From Bacillus sp. PK3_68 (GTDB lineage: Bacteria; Bacillota; Bacilli; Bacillales; Domibacillaceae): a stretch of 64,000 nt of DNA. The translations under genes and the position numbers were made by a program. The notes beneath the pieces are model-generated. The model saw only the letters and a program-made list of their open reading frames with translations, searched no databases and was not told where the DNA came from. Below are positions 8,812-17,193 of this stretch, one piece after another (the stretch's first letter is position 1; the number at the start of each line of letters is the position of its first letter). The stretch lies in the NCBI RefSeq assembly GCF_003600835.1, contig NZ_NQYC01000001.1, positions 496,001 through 560,000 on the forward strand. The letters are read 5' to 3'.

Positions 8812-8867
8812 TACTTATCTCTCCCATCTTCGTTGTTTTGGAGGTTTTATTAGACTGGTTGAAAAGA

Positions 8868-9872
8868 TTATCTTCTTTGCTGCTGGTGTTTTTGAATGAC
8901 TTCTAGAACAACCGGCAAATCGACATTGTTTCCCGTTATAATCGTGCCCACCTTTTTGCCGCTGCATTTTACTTTGCCTTGCAATAGAGCGGCTACACCA
9001 ACAGCAGCTGCCCCTTCAACAATCATTCTGTGATGGTCCATCATAAAAACCATCGCATCAGCAATCTCTTCCTCCGACACGAGCAGAAGATCATCCGCAT
9101 ACCTTCTTGCAATATCAAATGTATATTCGTTGTTTACTCCTATGCCTCCAAGCAAGCTGTCGGCTAGTGTAGGCTGTTCTTTGAGCACCACTGGCCTGCC
9201 AGCCTGAATGCTCTCGTACATAACGGGTGATCTTTCCATAGAAACACCAATCACTTGAACAGAAGGGTTAATAGACTTTAACGCTAAGGCTACACCTGCA
9301 AGCAGGCCTCCTCCCGAAAGCGGAATAATAATGGTGTCTAATTCCGGAAGCGCTTCCATAATTTCAATGCCAATGGTCCCCTGTCCAGCGATCACATCCA
9401 AGTCATCAAATGGCTTAATAACAGTCATTCCATGTTTCTCCTGCAAACTGTAACAGTATTTTTCTGCCTCATCCTGGCTTTCTCCGATAAGTTCAATTTG
9501 AGCGCCGGCACGTCGAATGGCCTCGACTTTGACCTTTGGAACACGATGGGAAATACAGACAACGGCCTTTATTCCAAGCTTCCTAGCGATGAAAGCAACG
9601 GCAAGACCATGGTTGCCAGTCGAGAATGCAGCTACACCTCTTTGTTTTTCATCGGTTGATAAGCCGATGATTTTATTTGCTGCCCCTCGCACTTTGAATG
9701 CCCCGATTTCTTGATAATTTTCTAGTTTCAAATAAACATCTGAATGCAATCTCTCGGATAAAACGGCGGACGGAAGGAAGGGAGTCGGAGAAACAAGCTG
9801 CTTAATGTTTTGCTTTGCCTTCCAAATGTGTTGTACGTAAGAATGGTCTATTTTTTCTTGAATACGATCCAT
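8868..9872 (-). CDS. eutB: EutB, threonine-dehydratase-like hydroxyectoine utilisation enzyme
   Basis: A 334-residue fold-type II PLP enzyme of the threonine dehydratase family. The cofactor Lys lies in EIGAFKVRGAANK (K60), the substrate-binding loop is STGNHG, and the phosphate-binding glycine loop is PLSGGGLLAG near 183-192. The length fits a catabolic dehydratase without an ACT domain. GGGGTGG precedes the ATG. Next to eutC and doeA the best reading is EutB, which takes part in removing the hydroxyl group of 5-hydroxyectoine. The partner racemase EutA is not in the window. Plain threonine/serine dehydratase or serine racemase is the alternative. Confidence 0.78.
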   Translation of the reverse strand: MDRIQEKIDHSYVQHIWKAKQNIKQLVSPTPFLPSAVLSERLHSDVYLKLENYQEIGAFKVRGAANKIIGLSTDEKQRGVAAFSTGNHGLAVAFIARKLGIKAVVCISHRVPKVKVEAIRRAGAQIELIGESQDEAEKYCYSLQEKHGMTVIKPFDDLDVIAGQGTIGIEIMEALPELDTIIIPLSGGGLLAGVALALKSINPSVQVIGVSMERSPVMYESIQAGRPVVLKEQPTLADSLLGGIGVNNEYTFDIARRYADDLLLVSEEEIADAMVFMMDHHRMIVEGAAAVGVAALLQGKVKCSGKKVGTIITGNNVDLPVVLEVIQKHQQQRR

Positions 9873-10081
9873 TATTCCACCCCATTTACTTATTTTGTGT
9901 TACGAGCAGGCAAGCTTGCACCTTTCTCATTTTAAACTAGATTTCTCCAAAATTTAACGAATAAAAAAAGTCAATTTTCGATCAATTCTTACACTAATAG
10001 AAACATATAAGCTCAATAAGTTCAAATTCTATGGTGAAAGTAAAGTGAATCAAAAGCTCGTTATTAATGACAAAGTTTAAC

Positions 10082-10119
10082 AAACAAACACCATCTGAAT
10101 ACCCAGATGGTGTTTGTTT
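10082..10119 (-). terminator. Terminator of the pdaC-like gene
   Basis: AAACAAACACCATCTG (10082-10097) and CAGATGGTGTTTGTTT (10104-10119) form a perfect 16-bp stem with a 6-base loop. It lies just past the stop at 10146 and is T-rich on the minus strand. Confidence 0.8.
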
Positions 10120-10145
10120 AAGGTTCTAGCTAGTAAATAATCAAT

Positions 10146-11567
10146 TTATTTTTTAAAATAAGGTCCCATATCCGAATGATCATTCAACGACAGTAATTGG
10201 GAGACTGTCACAAATTGATAGCCTTGCTGTTCAAGCGCAGTTAATAATGAAGGGAGCGCTTCTGCTGTCGAAAGATGAATATCATGCATTAACACGATGG
10301 CTCCCGGTTTAACGTTCCGCAGGACAACGTCGTTTACCGCCTTAGCATTACGGCTTTTCCAGTCGAGTGAATCAACAGACCATAAGATAATGGGTGTACG
10401 GTTTTTTTTCGCTGCATACATTACTTTATCATTGTAAGCTCCGTATGGCGGACGCAGCAGTGTCGGTTTTTGGCCGACTGCTGCTTCAATCTTGTGGCTC
10501 GCCTCTCCTAACTCCTGCTGGATTTGTGCATCCTTTAAAGTGGAGAGATCTCGGTGATTCTCTGTGTGGCTTCCTATTTCATGCCCCGCCTCCAGCACTT
10601 GCTTTGCTATGGCTGGGTAATACTCTGCCTGACTGCCAAGCATAAAGAAAGTGGCAACCGCATGATGAGCTTTTAATGCCTTTAATACTTGCGGTGTCGA
10701 GGTTGAATTGGGCCCGTCGTCAAATGTAAGGGCTACATATTTCCCATTCGGGTCCAATTTCACTGTTTTCACATTATGCCCAGCAGGCTTTTCTTGTAGC
10801 TGATCCGATATATTCAGTTCTTTGGTAATACCTTCCTTTAAAAACGGCTTAACTTTTTCAATTGGAATGACAGCTTTTAAGGAACCAGCTGCACCGGCTG
10901 CCACTTCATATTTATCAAAGTACAAAGTAAACGCCTTTTTGTTTACTGACCATTCCCACTGATTAGGGTTTTTCAAAGCCTCAGCCAGCAAATCATCCAT
11001 CACATAGTAGGCAATGTCTTCCTGACTATTTAACCGTTTGGTGACTAACGAACGGATTTCATCTAAATTTTCTTTTCCATCCTTTAAAACATCTGTAACG
11101 GTTAAAATCTTTTTATGGGTAATATCTACTGTGAATGTTTTTATTGCCTCTTTTTTGTTTGCCCCATCGATATACTGGTAAGAAGAAAAAACGAGGCTAT
11201 ATATATGATCGTTCACTTTAGTCGTATCTACTTTAATGGTTAAATTAGCACGCTTTTGCTTTCCGAATAGTTTTTTATGAGCCTTTACTCCATCAAGAAA
11301 TTGAGTTTTTTGCTCGTCGATCCACTGCTGAATAGCGTGATTGAGCTGCTCATCATCAGAAACAGGCAAGCTGATCGCCAATGTATAATTCTTTGTTTCA
11401 CTTGTTCGTGTTTCCAAATGCAATCCCGGATAATTGCTTAGTTTTTTTGTTTCCACTTTCTCATTTTGTGCGTATGTAACAGTTTCCAATATGCGGTTAA
11501 ATCCTACTAGGACAAAAAGAAAGAGCAAGGCAAGAACGACCCAAGCAGGCCAGCGTAATCTTTTCAT
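10146..11567 (-). CDS. pdaC: PdaC-like membrane-anchored peptidoglycan N-acetyl deacetylase
   Basis: A 473-residue extracytoplasmic enzyme. An N-terminal membrane anchor (WVVLALLFLFVLVGF) is followed by a DUF3298/DUF4163-type region to about residue 250, then a NodB polysaccharide deacetylase domain. The NodB motifs are all present: TFDDGP with the base Asp, SHTENH with the metal His pair, RPPYGAYN, the Trp/Asp motif in LWSVDSLDW, and LMHDIH with the catalytic His. The same architecture is known for B. subtilis PdaC (YjeA), which deacetylates N-acetylmuramic acid in the cell wall. It is a single-gene unit with its own terminator. The exact sugar acted on is inferred from the architecture. Confidence 0.85.
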   Translation of the reverse strand: MKRLRWPAWVVLALLFLFVLVGFNRILETVTYAQNEKVETKKLSNYPGLHLETRTSETKNYTLAISLPVSDDEQLNHAIQQWIDEQKTQFLDGVKAHKKLFGKQKRANLTIKVDTTKVNDHIYSLVFSSYQYIDGANKKEAIKTFTVDITHKKILTVTDVLKDGKENLDEIRSLVTKRLNSQEDIAYYVMDDLLAEALKNPNQWEWSVNKKAFTLYFDKYEVAAGAAGSLKAVIPIEKVKPFLKEGITKELNISDQLQEKPAGHNVKTVKLDPNGKYVALTFDDGPNSTSTPQVLKALKAHHAVATFFMLGSQAEYYPAIAKQVLEAGHEIGSHTENHRDLSTLKDAQIQQELGEASHKIEAAVGQKPTLLRPPYGAYNDKVMYAAKKNRTPIILWSVDSLDWKSRNAKAVNDVVLRNVKPGAIVLMHDIHLSTAEALPSLLTALEQQGYQFVTVSQLLSLNDHSDMGPYFKK

Positions 11568-12012
11568 TGTTTCTAAATCCCCTTAATGATGGCTAGATAA
11601 TATGAATCTATCTACACCGTATTAATTTCACTCGGCTTTTCTATTATTTAGCAAAATAACCAATGTCAATGTCTCGTATTTTATGCTATTTTTTGCTAAA
11701 GGTCAATGAAACATTGAAATAAATGTAATAATTTGTTCGTAGTTTATGAATTAAGAAGATTTTGTCAAAAAGTGAAAAGAGAGCATTTTAACGCACTCTT
11801 CGCAGCCGCTATGTTCTGTGCCAAGTTTCCATATCACCATATAGGATAAATTCTAATGATCTCTGACGTCTCGCTCACTCTTGTTCCCATAGAAAAAACA
11901 CCTTCTAGTTAGTTTCAGGCATTCCCTACCTGCGTTTCAACTTAAAGGTGTTTTTTATCGTCTCACTCTATCAGACGGTCTTAAGGTACAATACGATCTT
12001 TTATATGTTTAT
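11568..12012. other. Gene-free stretch upstream of pdaC-like gene
   Basis: I find no supported gene here. It contains the pdaC-like gene's upstream region, A/T-rich sequence, and the hairpin that ends the transporter gene. Confidence 0.6.
11893..11956 (-). terminator. Terminator of the MFS transporter gene
   Basis: AAAAAACACCTT (11893-11904) pairs with AAGGTGTTTTTT (11945-11956) around a long partly structured loop. It gives a T-run on both strands. Confidence 0.65.
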
Positions 12013-13506
12013 TTAATTGATATATTTTGTTTTTTGGCTCTTAATTGCCTGTGTCTTATGTTCTATATCTGCATCCAATTCTTCTTTCCACCACAAGGCC
12101 TCCTTCGGCTTCTTTAAAATTTCATCAATTTCACTTGGATCTTCGACAGCTGGTAATGATCCTCTCAATGATTTACCAGCGGTTTCTTTAACGAAACATG
12201 CAAATATAACAAGGCCGATCGTACAAGCAATCATTAAATAATAAGCTGGAATCATAATATTTCCCGTGATCCCTACTAACCAAGCGATAACAAGGGGGGT
12301 TGTTCCTCCGAACAAAGAGGTTGAAATGTTGTAGGTGATGGCAAGCGACCCGTATCTCACCTTTGTAAAAAATAATGAAGGTAAGGTTGCAGGCAATGTT
12401 CCTTGAAAAGATGCAAGTAAAGCTCCTAAAATAAGCAGTCCCAGAAAAGCAGTTATATCGTTATCTGAACTTATCATTTTAAATGCAGGAATACTTAATA
12501 AAATAACACCTAATAGAGCCCCTTTTACTATGCGATTACGACCTATACGATCGCTCAGATAACCCATTGTCAAAATGATTGGGATGATGCAAATCATAAT
12601 AAGAAGAACTAAAAGCAATCCCTTCGTTTCACCGTAACCGAGCTCACTAGATAAATAAGATGGCATATAAGTAAGTACCATGTAATCCATCGTATTATAA
12701 AAGAGCACGATGCCCATACAAACCAAAAGGGGTTTCCAATGGTTAATGAGTATTTCCTTAAGCGAAGCTCGTTGTTTTTCCTCTACTTCCGCTTCAGCCA
12801 TCGCCTTAAAAGCTGGCGTTTCCTCTAGATGAGAACGAAAATAGAATCCAATAATTCCTAGTGGACCAGCAATTAAAAACGGCAAGCGCCAGCCCCATTC
12901 AATCATTTTATCCGGACCAAGTAGAAAAGTTAAAAAGGTAACCAAGCCTGCCCCAGCAGAAAAACCAACAAGGGTTCCTACTTCTAGCCCACTTGCAAGA
13001 AAACCACGTTTTTTATCTGGTGTTGATTCAGCAATAAATGTCATTGCCCCGGCATACTCTCCCCCAGTAGAAAACCCCTGAATTAATCTAGCTATAAGCA
13101 ACAAAATAGGCGCAGCTATTCCAATCGTTGCATAGCTCGGAATCAAACCAATACTTAGCGTGGATGCGGCCATCAAGATTAAGGTGAGAGACAAAACCTT
13201 CTTTCGTCCAACCCGATCCCCCATAATTCCAAAGATCATCCCCCCAATGGGTCGGGCAATAAAGGCGATAGCAAATGTGGCAAAAGCATAAATCAATTGA
13301 AAGGATGGATCAATTTGTGGGAAAAAGACTTGACCAATTGTTACAGCTAAATAAGAATAAAGCCCAAAATCAAACCATTCCATTGCATTGCCAAGTGAAG
13401 TGGCGACAACTGATTGTTTAGCAATTTTTGTATCTACAACATTGATGTCCTCTTTCCTTAAATCAATAGTTGGCCTACCTGCAGGATCTTTTGGTCCACG
13501 ATACAT
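12013..13506 (-). CDS. MHS-family MFS transporter, ProP-like (candidate ectoine/compatible-solute importer)
   Basis: A 497-residue major facilitator of the metabolite:H+ symporter (MHS) subfamily. It shows GNAMEWFDFGLYSYLA in TM1, the loop motif GDRVGRKKVL after TM2, and RLIQGFSTGGEYAGA in TM4-5, all typical of ProP. About twelve hydrophobic segments are visible. A hydrophilic tail (IDEILKKPKEALWWKEELDADIEHK) extends beyond the last helix, as in ProP, though shorter. AAAGGAGGAG precedes the ATG. The gene lies apart from the ectoine cluster, but its promoter carries the same 26-bp element and a cre site. Import of ectoine or hydroxyectoine is therefore the favoured role; proline or betaine are alternatives. 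Confidence 0.8.
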   Translation of the reverse strand: MYRGPKDPAGRPTIDLRKEDINVVDTKIAKQSVVATSLGNAMEWFDFGLYSYLAVTIGQVFFPQIDPSFQLIYAFATFAIAFIARPIGGMIFGIMGDRVGRKKVLSLTLILMAASTLSIGLIPSYATIGIAAPILLLIARLIQGFSTGGEYAGAMTFIAESTPDKKRGFLASGLEVGTLVGFSAGAGLVTFLTFLLGPDKMIEWGWRLPFLIAGPLGIIGFYFRSHLEETPAFKAMAEAEVEEKQRASLKEILINHWKPLLVCMGIVLFYNTMDYMVLTYMPSYLSSELGYGETKGLLLVLLIMICIIPIILTMGYLSDRIGRNRIVKGALLGVILLSIPAFKMISSDNDITAFLGLLILGALLASFQGTLPATLPSLFFTKVRYGSLAITYNISTSLFGGTTPLVIAWLVGITGNIMIPAYYLMIACTIGLVIFACFVKETAGKSLRGSLPAVEDPSEIDEILKKPKEALWWKEELDADIEHKTQAIKSQKTKYIN

Positions 13507-13535
13507 AATTCTCCTCCTTTATTAAGCATTGAGAT

Positions 13536-13549
13536 TGATAACGCTTTCA
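13536..13549 (-). promoter_or_regulatory. cre site (CcpA) in the transporter leader
   Basis: TGATAACGCTTTCA matches the cre consensus TGWNANCGNTNWCA at every constrained position. It lies 30 bases upstream of the transporter start codon and downstream of the predicted promoter, so repression by roadblock in preferred sugars is expected. Confidence 0.8.
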
Positions 13550-13605
13550 ATTGTTGTTAACCAGCTTATTTATATTACTCAGTTTAAATAAAGCTTTCCA
13601 AAAAC

Positions 13606-13631
13606 ACATCCGCCAATTTGTATGAATTTTC
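13606..13631 (-). promoter_or_regulatory. 26-bp element upstream of the transporter, copy 2
   Basis: ACATCCGCCAA, two free bases, TGTATGAATTTTC: 24 of 26 bases match copy 1 at 7074-7099. A weak -10-like TAAACT lies at the same 24-base distance from the TTGGCG block as the TATAAT of copy 1. The shared geometry argues for a shared activator. Confidence 0.65.
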
Positions 13632-13764
13632 CGATAAATAAACCATACACTTTGCTATATATGTTGGATTGATTGTTTAATCTATAGAAAGGAAAGTCCT
13701 TTCTATAGCCTATTGATTGCTTTTACTAACTACAACGAGACAGGAATATTTCTTAACAATAAAA

Positions 13765-13806
13765 AGCCAGCAGACAAAGTCCAATATTAGACTTTGTCTG
13801 CTGGCT
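13765..13806 (-). terminator. Terminator of the nitronate monooxygenase gene
   Basis: A perfect 17-bp stem: AGCCAGCAGACAAAGTC (13765-13781) with its complement at 13790-13806. On the minus strand it is followed by TTTTTATTG. Confidence 0.88.
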
Positions 13807-13960
13807 AAAGAGCGTCCTGGTACATGCTCGCAGCTAACACGATCTATTTATCTATAAATCTTTCGAAGATATGCCACCGTCTCCCTTCTGCCGTTTTCTC
13901 ATATAAAATGAATGATTAGTCATTCATTTTTATTTCCTTTTTTTCGTCAAATGAAGGCCT

Positions 13961-14922
13961 TTATTCCATAAGGTTTTTTCGAGCTGCCTTGTAGGAAGCT
14001 TTTAACTCTTCTACAATCTGCTGCATTGTCTGGACTTTATTAATCGTGCTAACTCCTTGACCGGCTGACCAAATGTTTTTCCAGGCTTTAGGAGCCTCAC
14101 CGTTCATTTTTGAAAAATCAGCTTTATTCTTACTTTCCAATTGATCGGGGTCAAGACCTGCCTGTCTAATGCTCGGCTTTAAATAGTTGGCATTTACTCC
14201 ACTGAAAGCATTTGTATAAATGAGATCATCAAGTGTAGAATCAATGACCATATCCCGGTATTCTTTTTGGGCAAAGCTTTCTTCTGCTGTAATAAACCGC
14301 GTTCCCATATAGGCAAGATCAGCTCCTAATGCTTGCGCTGCAAGAATATCTCCGCCGTTCGAAATAGCACCTGATAAAATGGTCAGGCCTTCCCAAAATT
14401 CTTTGACCGCTCCCATAAATGCAAAAGGATGAATAGTCCCTGCGTGGCCACCGGCTCCTGTACATACTAAAATAAGACCGTCCACCCCTTTACCAGCAGC
14501 TTTTTGGGCATGGGAAACGGTAATCACATCTGCAAAAACTAACCCTCCATATTGATGAACAACCTCTACGACTGGACTTGGATCTCCCAATGAGGTAATT
14601 ACAATGGGGGGCTGATATTCTCCAATCAACGCCAGGTCCTCATTATATCGCTTGTTTGAACGGTGAGCGATGAAATTCACTGCCCAAGGGGCGATAGCTT
14701 GATCTGTCTTTTGTTGTTTTGCCGTTGATAATTCCGTGGTAATGGTCTCCATCCACTCCCTTAATGTCTCTACCGTCCGCGCATTTAACAGCGGAAATGA
14801 GCCAATTACTCCTGATTTACATCCCTCAATGACCATTTGGGGCTGGATACTAGAAACATAGGGGCTACAATGACAGGCAAGGACAGATTTTGATTCAACT
14901 TCTCTACTATTTTCTTTGACAT
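13961..14922 (-). CDS. Nitronate monooxygenase family FMN enzyme (one frame break)
   Basis: A 2-nitropropane dioxygenase/nitronate monooxygenase family protein, about 320 residues when the frame is repaired. The true start is the ATG at 14922, preceded by AAAGGAGGAG. It reads MSKKIVEKLNQNLSLPVIV, then APMFLVSSP, which is the FMN-side N-terminus. The frame then breaks at the G4 run 14839-14842. With one more base it continues as QMVIEGCKSGVIGSFP to the end. Later motifs are DVITVSHAQKAAGKGVDGL, GAGGHAG and LSGAISNGGDILAAQALGADLAYMGT. It oxidises alkyl nitronates in the family's characterised members. The span is 3n-1, which fits a single missing base. Confidence 0.75.
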
Positions 14923-15153
14923 GCTTGCTCCTCCTTTCCTCTCTACCATACTTCCATACTTCGGCGCGCATACTAGCAAATCCTTTTTTCAGATCACTGA
15001 CGCTGCTTACTTCAAATAACGTTAGTAAACGAAAGGCTCTGTTATGCTTAAGTATTGATTTTCACTGCAGGCAGATGCTTTCTGTGGGAATCGCCGCCTT
15101 CTGTTACAATCAATCATTGGAAAAAAGAACATTCAGCTTTAACAGGCCAAATA

Positions 15154-15197
15154 AAAAAGCTGCACAAACAGTTTGCAGCCTGTTTGCACAGCTTTTT
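15154..15197 (-). terminator. Bidirectional terminator after capA-like gene
   Basis: AAAAAGCTG...ACAAACAG (15154-15171) pairs with CTGTTTG...CAGCTTTTT (15180-15197), with two mismatched positions. It is T-rich on both strands and lies 25 bases past the capA stop. Confidence 0.75.
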
Positions 15198-15222
15198 AGC
15201 GAATGGATCAGATGCTTTTTAT

Positions 15223-16383
15223 TCAATTACCTTTTTCATATTGCAGCCAATCAGTACCGTTAATTTGGTCGGATACATCGATAATTTTCTTCTTGACTCT
15301 GTCCGCTTCCGCACCATCTAGCTTTTTAGGCTGATAGTTATTTCGGTAGGAAACAGAAGAAATAGAAAATGGAACCACATGGATTTCTTTTTTATCTGTC
15401 AGCTTTCCATTTTTCAAATGGAATGTCTGCTGAAATACATAGGTATCTTTATCGCTTGGATTTCTATTGCCGCCAAACATAAAGTTGCCTAGGCTGTAGA
15501 CAATAAACTTTCCGTTATATTCTTCTATCCCTTGTACCACATGAGGATGGTGGCCAAGGATCAAATCTGCCCCACTGTCTACTGTATAGCGTGCCAGTGT
15601 TTTTTGTGATTCTTCTGGTACGTAACTTCTTTCAATTCCCCAGTGATAATGAACAAGAACAATCTCGGCCCCTTTTTTCTTCAGCTCTTTAATATCTTTT
15701 GCCACTGTCTCACGAAGCTCAGGCGTATCATTCCATCCCTCATAACCGAGGGCGCCTACTTTTATTCCTTTAACCTCTGTCAAATACTTGTTGTCATAAC
15801 CGAAGTAGCCTATTTTCTGTTTCTTGAGCGTTTCGATCGTATCATCGTAGCCCTTTTGCAAATAGTCATGAATATGGTTATTGGCCAAATTCACGGCTTC
15901 AATTCCGCCAAGTTCTAGAATCTGTGCGTAGGACGGATCTCCTTTAAAACGGAACTTTTTCACCGCTTTTTCAGTAGCATTTGTTAAGGTCGTCTCTAAA
16001 TTTACTGTTGATAAGTCGTCATTTTTAAAAATATCGTCTAATTCAGCTACAAAGTAAGAAAGGCCATTCTTCTCTGCTTCATCCGGAAAAGAGCCTGCAC
16101 GCTGAAATGTTTCATCTGTACCGAGCGTGAAATCCCCGGCTGCGCTAATCGTGATGGCTGTTTCTTTCACGGGCACCGGCTGATCTTTTTGATCATCTAG
16201 CTGCTTTGCCTTTGCTTTTCCTCGATCGGCTTGATCGCTGGCTGTCTCGGCTGGCTTTAAGCTAAAGTTATATACAGAGAGACTGATAATCAGCAGGCAC
16301 AGGACAAAAAGAGTCAACTTGACTGATTTCTTTAACCGTCTGCGCTGTCTTCTCCTGCTCCGGTTATTTAGTTCATTATTCAT
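15223..16383 (-). CDS. CapA/PgsA-like metallophosphatase-fold protein
   Basis: A 386-residue protein with a basic N-terminus (RSRRRQRRRLKK), one membrane anchor (LTLFVLCLLIISLSVYNF) and an extracytoplasmic CapA domain. Motifs are AAGDFTLGT, NLETTLT, NLANNHIHDY, LVHYHWG and LGHHPHVVQG, the last giving the His cluster of the metallophosphatase-like active site. CapA/PgsA proteins take part in poly-gamma-glutamate synthesis or export, but no capB, capC or capE homologue is near. This copy is therefore a stand-alone relative of uncertain substrate. AAAGGGGCT precedes the ATG, and the gene ends in its own terminator. Confidence 0.8.
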   Translation of the reverse strand: MNNELNNRSRRRQRRRLKKSVKLTLFVLCLLIISLSVYNFSLKPAETASDQADRGKAKAKQLDDQKDQPVPVKETAITISAAGDFTLGTDETFQRAGSFPDEAEKNGLSYFVAELDDIFKNDDLSTVNLETTLTNATEKAVKKFRFKGDPSYAQILELGGIEAVNLANNHIHDYLQKGYDDTIETLKKQKIGYFGYDNKYLTEVKGIKVGALGYEGWNDTPELRETVAKDIKELKKKGAEIVLVHYHWGIERSYVPEESQKTLARYTVDSGADLILGHHPHVVQGIEEYNGKFIVYSLGNFMFGGNRNPSDKDTYVFQQTFHLKNGKLTDKKEIHVVPFSISSVSYRNNYQPKKLDGAEADRVKKKIIDVSDQINGTDWLQYEKGN

Positions 16384-16659
16384 TTTCTTGCTAATAGCCC
16401 CTTTATGTGATTATTTTTCCACCTCCTATGAATATACTATAATTTTTGTTAAATAACTATCACTATTTTAGTGGTTTTTCAGGCATTCATCTTTATATGT
16501 AGTTATTTTTTCATTCGCCTTCTATGCACAAACTCATACATTCCTACCATCCACTCCAAACACAGAAAATCCCATAGCAAAAATGTCAGGACAAAGCTCT
16601 ATGGCCTTGCCCTGCTGGACAACAACACCCGATCTCCCTTGCCTGGCCAAACAATAAAA

Positions 16660-16689
16660 CCAATCTGCCCTTTAAGGAGCAGATTGGTG
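16660..16689 (-). terminator. Terminator of the YusW-like lipoprotein gene
   Basis: CCAATCTGC (from 16660) pairs with GCAGATTGG (ending 16688), followed by TTTTATTG on the minus strand. Confidence 0.82.
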
Positions 16690-16693
16690 GCAA

Positions 16694-17131
16694 TTACCGG
16701 CTATATTTCTTCTCTGTACCGCCTGTGAAATCAATATCCACTTCTACAGATTTGGCATCTTTAGGAATATCGAATGCTTCTTCTACACTTCGCAATACTT
16801 CATCATCAGGGGTGGTATCGTTAAAAGTAAAGGAGGAAAATATTTCATCCAATGCGTTCATCGCTTGATCGCCGGTTAAATTTTGATTGTTCGTTTTATT
16901 CACATAAGATGCTTCTGTTCCCTCTTTATCCTGCTCGTAGCTGACATCAATCGCATCGTCCGCTCCGTCCATGTCCACATCAAGATCAAAGCTGGTAAAC
17001 GGGTAAGTGGCGTTAGCCCCTTCTCCTTTTACTGGCGCTTTATCGGGTTGATTTTGGGCCTCATCTTTGTTGGCACAAGCGGCAAGTGGAAGAGCTATGA
17101 TCAATAAGAAGATTGAAATGACCCCTTTCAT
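16694..17131 (-). CDS. YusW-like lipoprotein
   Basis: About 145 residues. The second ATG, at 17131, is preferred because AAAGGAGTG lies just upstream of it, inside the longer frame that starts at 17149. The signal sequence MKGVISIFLLIIALPLAAC ends in a LAAC lipobox, so the mature protein should be lipid-anchored at Cys19. The rest is acidic (FDLDVDMDGADDAIDVSYEQ) and ends in VEVDIDFTGG, which resembles the YusW-like domain found in Bacillus. The function of that family is unknown. It is a single gene with its own terminator. Confidence 0.7.
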   Translation of the reverse strand: MKGVISIFLLIIALPLAACANKDEAQNQPDKAPVKGEGANATYPFTSFDLDVDMDGADDAIDVSYEQDKEGTEASYVNKTNNQNLTGDQAMNALDEIFSSFTFNDTTPDDEVLRSVEEAFDIPKDAKSVEVDIDFTGGTEKKYSR

Positions 17132-17193
17132 GCTGTTCACTCCTTTCAAGGCTGATTCTTTTTCTTATCTCCTTATTCTTCCGTTTCTATTCA

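Larger units (their letters stand above)
13507..13960. other. Gene-free control region between transporter and nitronate monooxygenase
   Basis: No gene is supported. The stretch contains the transporter's cre site and 26-bp element, an A/T-rich promoter region, and the 17-bp-stem terminator of the next gene. Confidence 0.75.
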
